Positions 12,060 to 23,723 of a DNA stretch of 64,000 bases are shown here, piece by piece. This DNA comes from Hygrocybe punicea (taxonomy: Eukaryota > Basidiomycota > Agaricomycetes > Agaricales > Hygrophoraceae). The position numbers and the translations under genes were made by a program. How positions within the stretch are numbered: the first letter of the stretch is position 1; each line of letters begins with the position of its first letter. A model generated the notes under the pieces. That model saw nothing but the letters and a program-made list of their open reading frames with translations, was not told the DNA's origin and searched no databases. Location of the stretch: the NCBI GenBank assembly GCA_963556145.1, contig OY744461.1:5714891-5778890 (forward strand), written 5' to 3'.

Positions 12060-12722
12060 TCCGTAAGGTAGGTGTCATCCATAATCTGCAAAGATCACGT
12101 GCCAAGTGTGACAGAGCCCAGAATGGAAGGTACACGGTCAACAAAGCCAATAAACGCGCTTTTACCAAGATTAGGATCAATTTCAACTAAAAGCTCTCCT
12201 GTCAATCTTAGATATATACATACGTCACGTATATATCAATTTATTTTCAAAAAATATCACAATCTCCATAACTAGTTCACTGAACTATAGTAATCCCCTC
12301 TGTAGTTGTGTGCCTCATGCCATAAAAAAAGTGGAGAGCACTATCCTCCATTGATAATCTCCAGATATGGTCAAAAACAAAAATCTAACAATCTAACAAG
12401 GTAGAGAAGGAATAATAATGAGGCCAGGGATTCCAACAAAAAGAAAGTATGCCTTGATTTTCAATAACATACACAAACAAAGCGACTCAAAACCTTGCAA
12501 ATCAAACTCCTCAGCACAGACATCACCGATTGCTGCAAAAACTTGGGATCTCACCCTTAGTAATATCTAAAACACTTCTCAGGAAGCTAATTTTTGTATT
12601 TCCTCCTAGATGTCTTGCAAATCGAATTCCAGAGTCATTCATTCCTCATTTGATTGTGCATTGTCACAAAAAGATCACATCATGTGATCTTTGCAGATTA
12701 TGGATGACACCTACCTTACCAT
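12060..12722. mobile_element. TIR-bounded insertion in the 3.8-kb element
   Basis: Inverted repeats of about 35 bases, beginning GTAAGGTAGGTGTCATCC on the left and mirrored on the right, enclose about 0.6 kb of AT-rich non-coding DNA. The right end abuts the truncated RepHel fragment, so this insertion or a linked deletion removed most of RepHel. No clear target duplication was found and the superfamily is not assigned. Confidence 0.55.
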
Positions 12723-13022
12723 ATACTATACAAAACACCTGAGTTGCTGGTATTAGAATATCCCAACATAAACATGATTACCAGCCATCAAATAACTGTA
12801 AATGTAAATGACAAGTCAGTAAATTTGTATCTAAGAGGTATTGTATATGTTGGAGGATATCACTCTACATCTCAATTCATATCAGAAGATGGCACAATTT
12901 GGTATCATGATGGTATGACAACTGGAGCAACATGTAAGCAAAATGGCCACATTGGTATGATGTTGGATGATGATTTTAAAAGATATGAAAATAAAATTCT
13001 TGTGCTAGCAGTTTATGCATGA
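12723..13022 (+). pseudogene. RepHel C-terminal fragment in copy 1
   Basis: This encodes the last 92 residues of the RepHel peptidase domain: LVLEYPNINMITSH, then the His-box region GGYHSTSQFISEDG and WYHDGMT, ending AVYA and stop. It closely matches the C-terminus of the 6220-9775 protein, but His is followed by Ser-Thr-Ser rather than Phe-Thr-Ser. One A is missing in the ACAAAACACC stretch just upstream, so the preceding codons are out of frame. It is a deletion remnant and not a functional gene. Confidence 0.85.
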
Positions 13023-13597
13023 AACCAGTAATTTAATATCATTGAGGACTATTGGGTGGGAAAGTGGGACATTCAAAATTTTCACAAGCTGAAATTCATA
13101 TTGGACATCAAAATTGAAGGAAATCTTCAGGGTGGGAAAGTGGGCCATTAAATAGGAATGTTATAAATCGATTACATGATGTCAAACACTTAAGTTCTTA
13201 TTGTTACTTATTGCCCGAGCACTGATAAGTAAGGGTAACAATGGTAGTAGTAAATGCCAGGATAAACTGTTGTATAACTGACATTTAGTCCACTACAATG
13301 TTGGTTGACTAGTAATATACAAGTATGGCAGGAACAAGTGTAAATAATATTGTCCAAGAGATTAGTAGTCCCTTGATCAAAGGCCCCAACTGAGGACAAG
13401 TAGTACATTTTTACTAACAGAATGGGATAACATAGAATGTATGATTCCAAATTCCAACAATGTTCACATATACTATGATTATTCTTGTTATACATTACAA
13501 CTGCAGATTATGTAGAATAAATAATGGACATCAAATGATTGAATAGAACCAAGAAGAACTCGTTCATGCCACGCTTGTGATGGCCCACTTCCCCAAG

Positions 13598-16500
13598 TTA
13601 TTGTCTGTGCCATCAGAACCAATTGAATCTGAATTTGCATTAATATTGCAGGCATTATCACTGTCCTCTTTAGAAATGTCATTTCCATCTTCATCAGCAG
13701 TAATAGACCCACTTGAATCAGTGTTGCTATCATAACTACCACTGTAATCACTATTTTCATTGCAACTGTCAACTCTATTCTCATTATTTCCCAAATTGAG
13801 CTCATCATCATCAATATCACCTAGTGACCTGAGATTACATCCAGCTGTTGCTTCATATTGTTGATTTTTTGCATTTGAATCAATCAAGTCCAGTTCATCA
13901 TCACTGTTTTGAGAATTATGATTTTTCTGTTTTGGAGTAGGTATTTTTACTCGTCTTGCCATTTGTATCCATTCATATAGGCATGTAACATTATAGGTAT
14001 TTGGTCTATACATGTAATCATGGACTGCTGTAAAGCCAACATATTGATTTTGGTTTTTTTGCAAGAGAACCTTGTCTGTCTCACTGTTTTCAACAGTATC
14101 CTGGTCAGATTTGAACACCTTCATTGTTTCTCTCACATAACTTTTCCAATACACTGTTACAAACTTGTGGCTTGTATAGTGATCTGGATTACCTAGCAGA
14201 TACAAAGATGCCATTGGACCACCTATTTCCATCTTTGATGTCAATGAATTAATTATCTGTGTTATCAAACGTCTAGCTTTGTCTTTTTGTTTCATAGATC
14301 CTCCCAGCATTTCAGAATTTTTAGTAAAAACACTCCGAATAGAGTCAAAGATAGTGTATGTTTTCAGACCAGGTTTTGTAACATAATCAGTGACATATGC
14401 CACTATAGCCTTGATAGCAGTACCTGAGAGGAGGCTTGTCACATCTGAGTTGCACCGAAGAAGATATGTTATGCATGGTGTCAATGTGTTGATCCAAGCT
14501 TCACCTTTTTTCATGTTCAAAGCTCCTGATTTAGGATCAATTTGAGTCTGTTCAAAGGTTTGTCTTGGAAATCTGGCTTTGCATTTGCCATGCTTGTTCA
14601 TACACGTCGGTCTATCTTTTTTGTTGGCCTTCTCGCTACTTGACTGATTTCTACCACAATTATGTATATTAGAACGCATAATCAAGTCATCAACTATACT
14701 TGAAAATTTATCCCACCACAAATTGAGTTGTGACTTGTTAGAACAATGTTCATTACAAACATGATTTGACTTATTGCACATTGGTGGAGGTGCATCCGGT
14801 AATGTCTGAGTAGGATCCTGATAATCCTTAGATTGACTGTTTTCTTCAATGTTGGCTTTTACATCAGCCATGGATCCAGTAACAAACTCTCCAATATGCA
14901 CACTCTCAAGATACTCCACCAATCTTTGTTGAAAATCAGAATTTGGATCCATAATTCTGTCTCTGATTTGTTGCGGTGATAATACTCCTTTAAGCCACAA
15001 GAGCATATGCATATGCAATGTCAACCGTCCTTGTTGTTCAACTGTTCCATAATATGCTTCTGTATTGCCATAGATTCCTGGATGATTTTCTCCAACACCA
15101 AGTACATGCTTAATGAATAACTGTGTCATAAAATGAAAAAATCTTGCACCAGCTACTGGATTGTGGGCAATTAATCGATATCTTTCATTATAATCCCTTA
15201 GAACAGGATTAAATGTTTCTTTGGTGTCTGCAAAATATAATGAGATTGGATGTTTGTTGTCGGCAGGAGCAAATGTAATAAACCAAGAGGGTGCACCAAC
15301 AAATGAAATCAAAGACCAAATTTCATTGCGCATATATTTTTTGCTGGTGACAGATCCTTTTACACCACCTCCAACATGATCAATATCATTAATGAGTTTA
15401 AAACACAATTTTTCCTCATCTGTTTCTGGTATTACTTTATCACCATTTTCCATTCTTTTAGAAATGTCTGCTAGTGTATGAATGTTGACATCTAACAACC
15501 TATTAGAAATCTCCTGGAATTTTGACTTTTCCGCTAATAAATATCCTGCTGTAGTGCATTGTTTTATCTGTTCGTGATTGAATGCAATCAATGGAAAATA
15601 TGGATCTTTTTGAAATCTTTTGTCATGATACATAAGCAAATGTCTTTTGTGTCTAATATCTGATAATTCTCCCTGCTGATAGGCATTGCCAATTCCACCA
15701 AGTCCATATGGAAACAACCAGGGCATCATTTGAGGAAATAACTGTGGATTGCCATAAATAGATTCAGGATGAGCTGCATGACCTATGGCTAGAACTTTTT
15801 CATTTGAAGTCAAATGCTTTAATGCAATGGCCTTGAGAGCTTTGGCACTTTTGTTGGAATATTCTTCACCTGTCAAACCATGAACAACAAATGGACATTT
15901 TCCTGATTCAACACCATCTTCCTCTTCAATGTCATTAACAGCTGTTGACTCTGGATTTTTATTTGTAAAAGATTGATGATAATCTACAACAACTGGAGGA
16001 CCATTTTCTGGATACTGATCAAGATTTCTTTGTGATATCTCCAGATCGTAATAATTACAATGATTCAACTTCAACCATTCCAATGCCGCTTTAACCTTGT
16101 TTCTTCTTACAAGAAGAGGTGTTCTCTCAAAGTCTGATTTAGTGGGCTTACATGGCCCTGTATAAATAAATGCCAGAACTTCATCCAAGTCTTCAATGGG
16201 TGGAGGTAGAATATCATACACTTTAGGAATAGGATTAGCAAAAGTGATTGCATTTGCTCTCATTTTATGCATCCCTGAAGACACTCTTACAATGCAACGA
16301 TTGTGTCGTACTCTTGCAACCAGCAACTGTTCTGCAAATGATAAATCCATCAACTGTACTGGAACATCTCCTAACCATTTTCCATTTGCTAATGACAACA
16401 ATGGGACTTTGTTTTTTGTCAAAGATTTATGGCAACTTATGCATATATTGTGCAGCTGTTTAATTAAGACAGGGCCATCCAAGCCTTTGATGGGATCTTC

Positions 16501-18651
16501 AGCAGTCAACCGCTCTGCTTGTGTCACATCTGGGTTTCTTAATATCTTCAAGTCTGCGTTGACATTAGAGAGCTTTAATAAATCTTTAATTGAAGTCAAT
16601 TGACCACATATCGCACATCCTGATTCTGATATCTGATCAGGTGACATATCTTGACATGCGTTAGCTATAATTGTATGTTGTAGAGCAGCTGTGAGAGGTG
16701 GGGGTGGAAATATGTTTTTGTGTTTATTTTTGTATTTCTGTTCTGACTTTGCATGATTTAATTTATATTCTACACCTTTTTTTTGTTGGTATTTTGTCAC
16801 AGAATGTGAGTTGTTTACTTTGTATTCTACACCTTTTGTTTGTTGATATCTTGTTACTGATTGCATATTTTTTACTTTGTATTCTATATTTTGGCTTTGA
16901 TATCGTTTCACTGCTCTTGCATTAGATGCCTTTGATTCCTTATTTAAAACTTCAATATCTATGACATCAAATACAGGTAGATATTGAGCACAACTTGCAC
17001 ATATATGGCTCTTGATTGAAGTTTGAATATCTGCCTTATGAGATCTAGCATATGTGACAATATTATGAGCTGCTGCAATGGACTTTAGTTGATCTGTTGT
17101 TAATTGTGGTAATAACACATCCCATGGCACAAAACATGTTAATGTATTTAATGTATCAGTTCTTGTATCTGATTGTTTTATATATTCTCTGAATTTGAAT
17201 TTCACATGAGTAGGATATCTTATGGAATTTGATAAATAAGGAGACAGCTCATTAAATATGAACAACTTTGATCCACCACCAACAATATTATGCATATTTG
17301 TATTGTTCTCCTTGGTATCATCATTAGAGCAATATTTATTATCTGATGCAGATTCATGTTTCAAAGCAGTGGTACATATGACATTAAGACCTATAAAATA
17401 TTGTGAATAATATACCAGAAATACTTGAAAGATAAACAATAAACTATATATCATTAATGTTTGATATTTTTGCATATATACTGCAAAGTCATGTGCTACA
17501 TACATGTTTTGTAGCAGCTTTAGATGTATTCTTTGACACTTCCGGGGAAGTATTTCATGCACAAATAATGAGTCATGCATGGATGCATTGACATATAGAA
17601 GAAGTCGTACATAGAATTCAATAATAAATGGTAGTTCTTTGTTGGGCTTTAAAATCCAATGGTTTGAACAAAGGTGATCTAGGTCAGGAAGACATTGTAC
17701 TGTTTCTTCTGTTATATGAGAGATATCATGAGAAAAATGATAATCTCCACTATTGTTTAATATTCTCCTGTGGGGCACATGATGAGCAAGATAATCACAC
17801 ATTGTCTGTGTCCTTGAAATCAATTTCTGTGGTGCAGACCTATATATAGAATGATAGAAAAACACTATATCCTGGCATGCATTAGCTTGATAATTGAATA
17901 GCCTGTCTTGGGACACATGAGCAAAATGATAAGGAGATATTTGTGTCGTTAAACTCAGGTTCTGCAGTGCATGAACAGAATGATAAAAAAGCACCATATC
18001 CTGGAGTGCATCGGGTTGATAATTCAAGAGCATGTTATGGGACACATGAGCAAGATGATAAGATGATTGTGTTTTTACACTCAAGTTCTGCGGTGCATAA
18101 ACAGGATGATAAAAAAGCACCATATCCTGGGGTGTATCAGGACAATGATATAACACCCAGTCTTGGGACAGATGAACAAGATGATAAGAAAATATTTGTG
18201 TCCTATCCTGGGGTGTTTCAGGACGATAGTATAACACCCTGTCTTGGGACACAGCAAGACGATAAATAGATATTTGTGTCCTATCCTGGGGTGTGTCAGG
18301 ACGATAGTATAACACCCTGTCTTGGGACACAGCAAGACGATAAATAGATATTTGTGTCCTATCCTGGGGTGTGTCAGGACGATAGTATAACACCCTGTCT
18401 TGGGACACAGCAAGACGATAAATAGATATTTGTGTCCTATTCTGGGGTGTGTCAGGACGATAGTATAACACCCTGTCTTGGGACACAGCAAGACGATAAA
18501 TAGATATTTGTGTCCTATCCTGGGGTGTGTCAGGACGATAGTATAACACCCTATCCTGGGGTGTATCAGGACGATAGTATAACACCCAGCCTTGTACCTT
18601 ATGGACAAGGCCATGAGATGTTTCTGTTGTTATGAATAGGTCAGCTAACAC
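13598..18651 (-). CDS. RepHel, Rep (HUH) half with repeat-built N-terminus
   Basis: N-terminal half of the Helitron RepHel; the open frame 18651-13564 has 1695 codons, the last 11 coming from the nested element. Residues 20-300 or so are built from 26-residue repeats (VLYYRPDTPQDR type). Next come short 20-residue repeats near 560-640, CxxC pairs, and a DUF6570-like block (ARVRHNRCIVRVSSGMHKMR, then TGPCKP...FERTPLLVRR). The Helitron-like N domain starts at FPQMMPWLFPYG near 975. The HUH motif is LTLHMHMLLWL near 1211, and the two-tyrosine motif YVTDYVTKPG is near 1420. It should nick and join DNA in rolling-circle transposition. The true start is uncertain: a spliced start after the repeats is possible, and an intron near 17.4 kb is plausible. 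The C-terminal continuation is 6220-9775. Confidence 0.8.
17870..18600. repeat. 78-bp tandem repeat, coding in G
   Basis: The last units (about 18270-18560) are nearly identical, with a period of exactly 78 bp. That equals 26 codons, so the array stays open as a 26-residue repeat in the Rep frame. Leftward units are progressively diverged, as expected for expansion from one end. It is the same family as 1-745. Confidence 0.9.
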
Positions 18652-19186
18652 AAATGCGATTGGTCAGAAGTTATATACTCGATGATGCATTTGTGTCTAT
18701 GATTCTTATCAGCTTCAAATGACTATGGGATTTTGAAATATATACCAGCAAACATGTCCGCATCATCTGTATATGCCATATGATACGGGTCAATTGAACT
18801 AGCCTATACTCTCGATAGATATTAGTTGCGGCAAGACAGCAATCTAGTTATGACACCCACCTTAGCACTGTTCAAATGACAAGATGGAGCAGGAAAAAGC
18901 AACAATAATAGAAACACAACACAGTGGAACAACATGGTATGCAGGCAAGAGTATTGAAACCGTTGAGTTTAATTTTCGGAGTTTAGCTTTCAGAGTAAGA
19001 AAAACTCTTAGTAATCAGACAAGAACAATATGCAGACCGGCTGGCAATAATTTAAAACATGAATACAAAAATGTACAGGCTAGGGTATCAACAGACAATT
19101 CCAGACAAAGACGAATCCAAAGGGGGGTGGAGGTGGTACAGGTATATACAAGGTATTCAGCGACAGATATTGGAGATAATCAAATA
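18652..19186. other. Junction between RepHel and cargo in G
   Basis: No supported gene is present. The segment around 18880-18940 resembles 960-1015 of X. The segment from about 19100 is the downstream flank of gene A. The cargo therefore begins close to 18.95 kb relative to the X backbone. Confidence 0.5.
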
Positions 19187-21942
19187 CTACTCATTGCATG
19201 ATGCGAGGACGACAACCCATTGCACGTTGAGTGACAACTGCGTGGAAAGCTCTTTGCCAACCCAAGTATTCGCGGTGTATCCAACAAGACAGACGCTGCC
19301 AGATAAATCGTCAGTCCAAGGATTCAACGTTGTATCTAGAAGTTGCAGTTGATTCGTGTTGAAGTTGCCCTTTCTCCCATCGTAAATTGGAACTGAGTTA
19401 CATACATAGCACATATTAATGATTGGTAACACAATTTAACGAAATACGACAACTCACCATGGTCATCAAAATTGAGAGCACCCTTCACTGCTCCAGTCCT
19501 CGATGATCCGGCTACTTTAACAGGTGATTTGGCAGGTGAGCCTTTAGCCAACAAACGGCTGAATCCTTGCTGAGAACGGTCTATACACAACTCAGCAATC
19601 ATATTAACAAAGTTAATCATGGTTTACCTCCACCGTCCTTAGGCTTGGCTCTGGTGCTGATGGATATCGCATCTTCATAGATCTGGGCATGAAGTTCTTT
19701 GGCCTTAAAAACCATACAAAAGAAGGCACAGAAGCGTTCCCACTCCTGGGTGCACAAAGTGCCGGTTATCTGGCGGAACATCCCTTGAGGATCACGCTCA
19801 TGCAAATTGGAGGAGTTGACAGCAAGAACGGAAGTGAAAATGGTGTAGAGAAAATTGTGGGGAGCGTTCGCTTGAATGGCATATCTTGTGCTCCGAACAG
19901 AATCAGAAGATGCAGCGGACTTGACAATAGAGGGTGATGCACGTGAAGGATTAACAAAGATCCCAGCTCTCGTGAACGTAATGGCCTTGATGATAACACT
20001 ATTAATTATATTGGTGAGTAACTACATCAGTATATTTTTCAATGTAATAAAATAAATCTCACTCGATATTGACACCTGGACAAACATCAGGAATTAAGCT
20101 CAAATAAAAGGGACCCATGGGATTCGGTCCATTGTTTGATGTGACAAGTGTACCAGCACTTGATCGAACATGTGAGTTAGAATAAGACTTGAGAAACAAC
20201 ATACACACCGGAGGTGAGGAAGATTTCCATATGTGTCAGCAATGAAAGGATCAAACAGACCCGGGTCAGTGACTTCACAGTCCAATGGTGCCTTCTCAGT
20301 AGTAGGATTAACAAACGAATCACTATTACCTAATCAGCTGCCATATAGAATTAGATACGCAATACGTACGCTTCAGGCAAATCCTCCATATACACAAGTT
20401 TCTCCTCCTGGTCGGTGACTTTCTTCTTGCCCTTGGATACTGGCCTGGAAACTAATCAAATGGTGAACATGATCAACGATGAAAAACTAAACTTGTTCTC
20501 AGTTGTCCTCTGATATACTGGAACCATATTCTCACTGGGTGTCGCTGGTTTGAATTTGCTCTTCTTGACCACAGTCCTACGGAAATATAAGCGTAACTCC
20601 AGAGATGAAGACAGCTCCTACTTGGTATTCTTGCCTGAAGAACGTATCATAGCTTCATCGTTCGAGCCCTTTGATTCATTGGTGATGTTTGACGTTTCTT
20701 GTACACGTACTCTGGTATGGTGTGAATCAAGTATACCTATGAAGCATCAGTTTGAATAACTCACCGCTCCTTTCTTCCTTTGACATGAGGACTACAGAAT
20801 ATTAGTATTGATGCATGGATACAGTAACATATGAGCGACAAACTTGACCAACTCAATATCGCTATCACTGTCCACAACCCTGTGAAGGATTATAAGGGAA
20901 GTACCACACAGAATCAACACAAACTTACTTTGCACGATTAGTACGTGCCACTGACTGATTATCCTCAGAAATATTGTCAGTAGCCGTATCATCCGGTACA
21001 GGAAGACTATTGATAAGATCTCCTCAGCACATATCCACAAATGTAAAGTGGCATACCCTTCAGATTCTTCAGCGTCAACATCAATTAATGCAGAGTCAGA
21101 CTGATGGCTGATAGATGGTGACAGATATACGGTTAATATAGTGTATTTGCAATCATATGATACATACCCTTTTGCTTTCTTTGTGTTAGATTTAACGCTA
21201 GTAAATGTCCCATCAGCATGTTCATGTTAACAGATAATGCAAAAGCGGTTGGTGCTTACAAAAATACATCATCCTCATCCTCATCCTCATAAACCAATGG
21301 AACATCTTTGGACTTGGACTTCTTGTTATTTCTAGATTTGCAAAGTCAGCACATGATAAAAATGGCTAAGTCATTTACGCATGCATACAAAGACTTTTGG
21401 CGTTTGTTAACCCTATTGTGTGCTAAACCAATGACCTAGAATACACAAAGGTGGCACTTACGGTAGCTTTGCAATAGGCTGACCTTCAGAGTCAGACTCA
21501 GATACAGCGCGTTTCTTGGAACGCTGGATGGATCGGGAAGCCCTTGTAGGAGTGGACGGATTAATCTTTGATGACACATCTCTGTTTAGAAATGAGTGGA
21601 TGAGTGGTCGGTCACTAAGGCAAGAACAAGTAGATACTTGATGACATTGTCACCGTCCGATTCCCCTCTATTTAATGTAAGTTGTGAGTTGATGTGTAAA
21701 GTCCTGAACAACATACAGTACATCCATGTCACTGTAGAAACATCTTAGTAAGTAGTGACATGTAGAAGTTTAATGAATACCTGGAACCATATTCACGCTC
21801 GTTGACTTGCTTGGTTGCTTTTTTACGAGAAATAGATCTAATTCAAAGCAATCAGTCCCAGGTGGAATAGTTATGCTAAATCAGAAATGAAAACATACTT
21901 GGAGCTTTGCTTTGTTGCAGCACGACGGGACATGGATGACAT
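19187..21942 (-). CDS. Cargo gene A: multi-exon nuclear-like protein of unknown function
   Basis: I do not recognise the family. The start ATG is at 21942 (MSSMSRRAATKQSS) and the stop TAG at 19189-19187. Introns are short GT-AG: exon 1 ends at 21899, exon 2 is 21837-21781, exon 3 is the 15-nt 21732-21718, and a 30-nt exon follows. All join in frame. The N-terminal half is low complexity: basic Ser/Lys-rich stretches, then an acidic run (YEDEDEDD) near 21.3 kb. The C-terminal part is ordered, with segments such as TFTRAGIFVNPSRAS, MFRQITGTLCTQEWERFCAFF and a final WVGKELSTQLSLNVQWVVVL. Middle exon borders (20.4-21.2 kb) were not fully resolved. It is divergent to gene B, 0.4 kb away. No disabling mutation was seen in the parts joined. 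Confidence 0.65.
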
Positions 21943-22344
21943 GATACAGTAAAATACAAGGACAAGTTTGTTTTCAATAACCTCTTTTTACAAATAATGA
22001 TACACATGTATCACGTGTACCAGGAATGTAATCGTCTTTCCAGCATATTCTACAAGACGTGATGTATCACGTGTACCAGAAATGTAATCGTCTTTCCAGC
22101 ACATTCTACAAGACATGTGCTCAACAAATTGTTAACTGTACAGAATGTTCATGTGTAGTGCGACAAATACAGATTGCACATTAATGAGGCGATTTTATCT
22201 GGTTAAAGTATATATTAGAGGAGAACAGCCAGAGACCTAATCAATGCTATTTGTTACAAGACATACCAATATGAATATAATCCAACGTGCGAAAATCTGC
22301 ATATATAGTCTGTATACGCAAGTACCTCCCTCCCATAGCAATCT
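21943..22344. promoter_or_regulatory. Divergent promoter region between genes A and B
   Basis: A 0.4-kb spacer between two divergent start codons. It holds two 56-bp direct repeats (22007-22062 and 22063-22118). Each contains the palindrome CACGTG (22012-22017 and 22068-22073), an E-box-type site that bHLH factors bind in fungi. AT-rich TATA-like stretches lie nearer gene B (TATATATTAG near 22209 and CATATATAG near 22300). That the repeats control both genes is inference. Confidence 0.5.
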
Positions 22345-23487
22345 ATGAATAAGTTTTATGAGCTGGTAGCTGCTGGTGAGTAGAAGAATTTTATACTGTC
22401 ATAGCTTGATTCAATCATATAATTACAGGTGAAAAACTGGAACTTGAAGCCTCCATACAGTATAACGGTTCCAAGCAAGCTAGCTATCTCTGCACGTTGA
22501 CTAAAGTAAGAGCCTGAATATCTTTGCGACACAGCAAAAACTTAGCTGCATACAGGCTGATGGCCTTCTTGATTCACTGCAAGTCCGCTATAAGAAAGAC
22601 CGTCATCAGTACCAACTTGTAAAGGGGGGACTGGGAGAAGGACCTGAAGAAGTAGTATTACGTCTGACAGGCATCCTCACTCACTGTGAACTACCACCAG
22701 TTCTCAAGCTACCCAGGTATTTCCAGCACAATGACGTGAATGAAGAACTTACTCAAATTTCAGGAATCCAATGCGTATTAGGCAGGCAATACAATTGACT
22801 GGTTTGGATACCCACAAGTACAAGGCGGCTTTGGAGGGTATATCAACAATTTGTTCGACCTTTGCCAAGCATATGCGTTCGGACACGTTAAAAGACTGGA
22901 TGCCTGATATGTTCGAGGAATGGATTGTTGTAGGAGCTGGCAACCGATATTTCAGCACTGGTGCAATTGCGGCATCTGCTGAAGTTGTACCTTTCAACAA
23001 CCTTGTTGATCCTGATGGAATTCTGGCATCTGTAGATTCCAAGTATCGCCATACTGTGGATAATGAAGTTGGCTATTTTCAAAGGGCGACAAAGGATGAT
23101 GGTAGCTTCCGGTAAGGTTTACAGTTATATGAAATTTCCCATGTCAAATACTCTACCTTAGATATACCCGCATGAATCCAACCAATATTTCTGTCGGAGA
23201 TATTGTGGAAGCACGACTTTCATTCTTGGTAGTCCCTCTTGCCAGTGGTGATAAAAACAATGTCAGCAAAGATTTTAGACTTGTGATTGTGCTTCGATCG
23301 CTTGCCTTGATTGACAATACATTCACAAAGGTTGGAAATCAAATTTCATTGTCCGTTGTTATCCCAATTGTTAATGTCTTATCAGAAAGCTGCGCTTGCA
23401 CAAGCACAAGCATTGTTTCAGAAGCCCAAAGTTTTAAAGACATTAAAGAGGAATGCGGACTTTTCTGAGGATGAACAAGAGACGTAG
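22345..23487 (+). CDS. Cargo gene B: six-exon protein of unknown function (295 aa)
   Basis: I do not recognise the family. The model is 22345-22375, 22429-22505, 22556-22716, 22764-23111, 23162-23330 and 23386-23487. It totals 888 nt with no internal stop and GT-AG introns of 47-55 bp. Exon 1 has 11 codons (MNKFYELVAAG). Visible blocks are VVLRLTGILTHCELPPVLKLPR, then LTGLDTHKY, FVVGAGNRYF-like (VVGAGNRYFSTG), VVPFNNLVDPDGILASVDS and VGYFQRA. The C-terminus is Lys-rich then acidic (ADFSEDEQET). The last intron has a weak GTTGG donor. Its use is supported by the paralog at 61906-63078, which ends in the same Lys-rich/acidic pattern. No membrane segment or signal peptide is seen. Its divergent neighbour is gene A. 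Confidence 0.75.
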
Positions 23488-23723
23488 TATGAGACATTTC
23501 AGATATTTAACACTGTTTAATCAAAGACTCAATCATATAAAATCTTCGGTTTAATCACCAACAGACAAATTGAGTAGTAGTAGCACAAAATACATGCATA
23601 ACAAAACATGTGAAACTCGATATAAATCATGGGACCGCATCACATACAAGTACAGTAAGATACATTAATGTTACAACCAAGTCAAAAGTTCAAGTGACGT
23701 ATTCAGAATTTAGGGCAATGGAA
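23488..23723. other. Spacer between convergent genes B and C
   Basis: A 0.24-kb AT-rich intergenic segment between the stop codons of two convergent genes. No other feature is seen. Confidence 0.6.

Larger units (their letters stand above)
9776..13597 (-). mobile_element. 3.8-kb non-autonomous Helitron, copy 1
   Basis: The element reads on the minus strand from CTTGGGGAAGTGGGCC at 13597 to the terminal hairpin and TAA at 9776, about 3822 bp. It is an internally deleted relative of G. It keeps the 5' terminal region, the last 92 codons of RepHel, a TIR element, a GC minisatellite and the 3' region. It lies inside RepHel of G: the flanks GACAATAA and ACAGGCT join in frame (Asp-Asn-Lys-Gln) without duplicated bases. 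Copy 2 at 44055-47877 differs at only a handful of sites, so movement was recent. Confidence 0.9.

Noticed and set aside
17870..18600. Tandem array considered as CRISPR
   Set aside because: Units are contiguous with no unique spacers, the genome is eukaryotic, and the repeat is coding.
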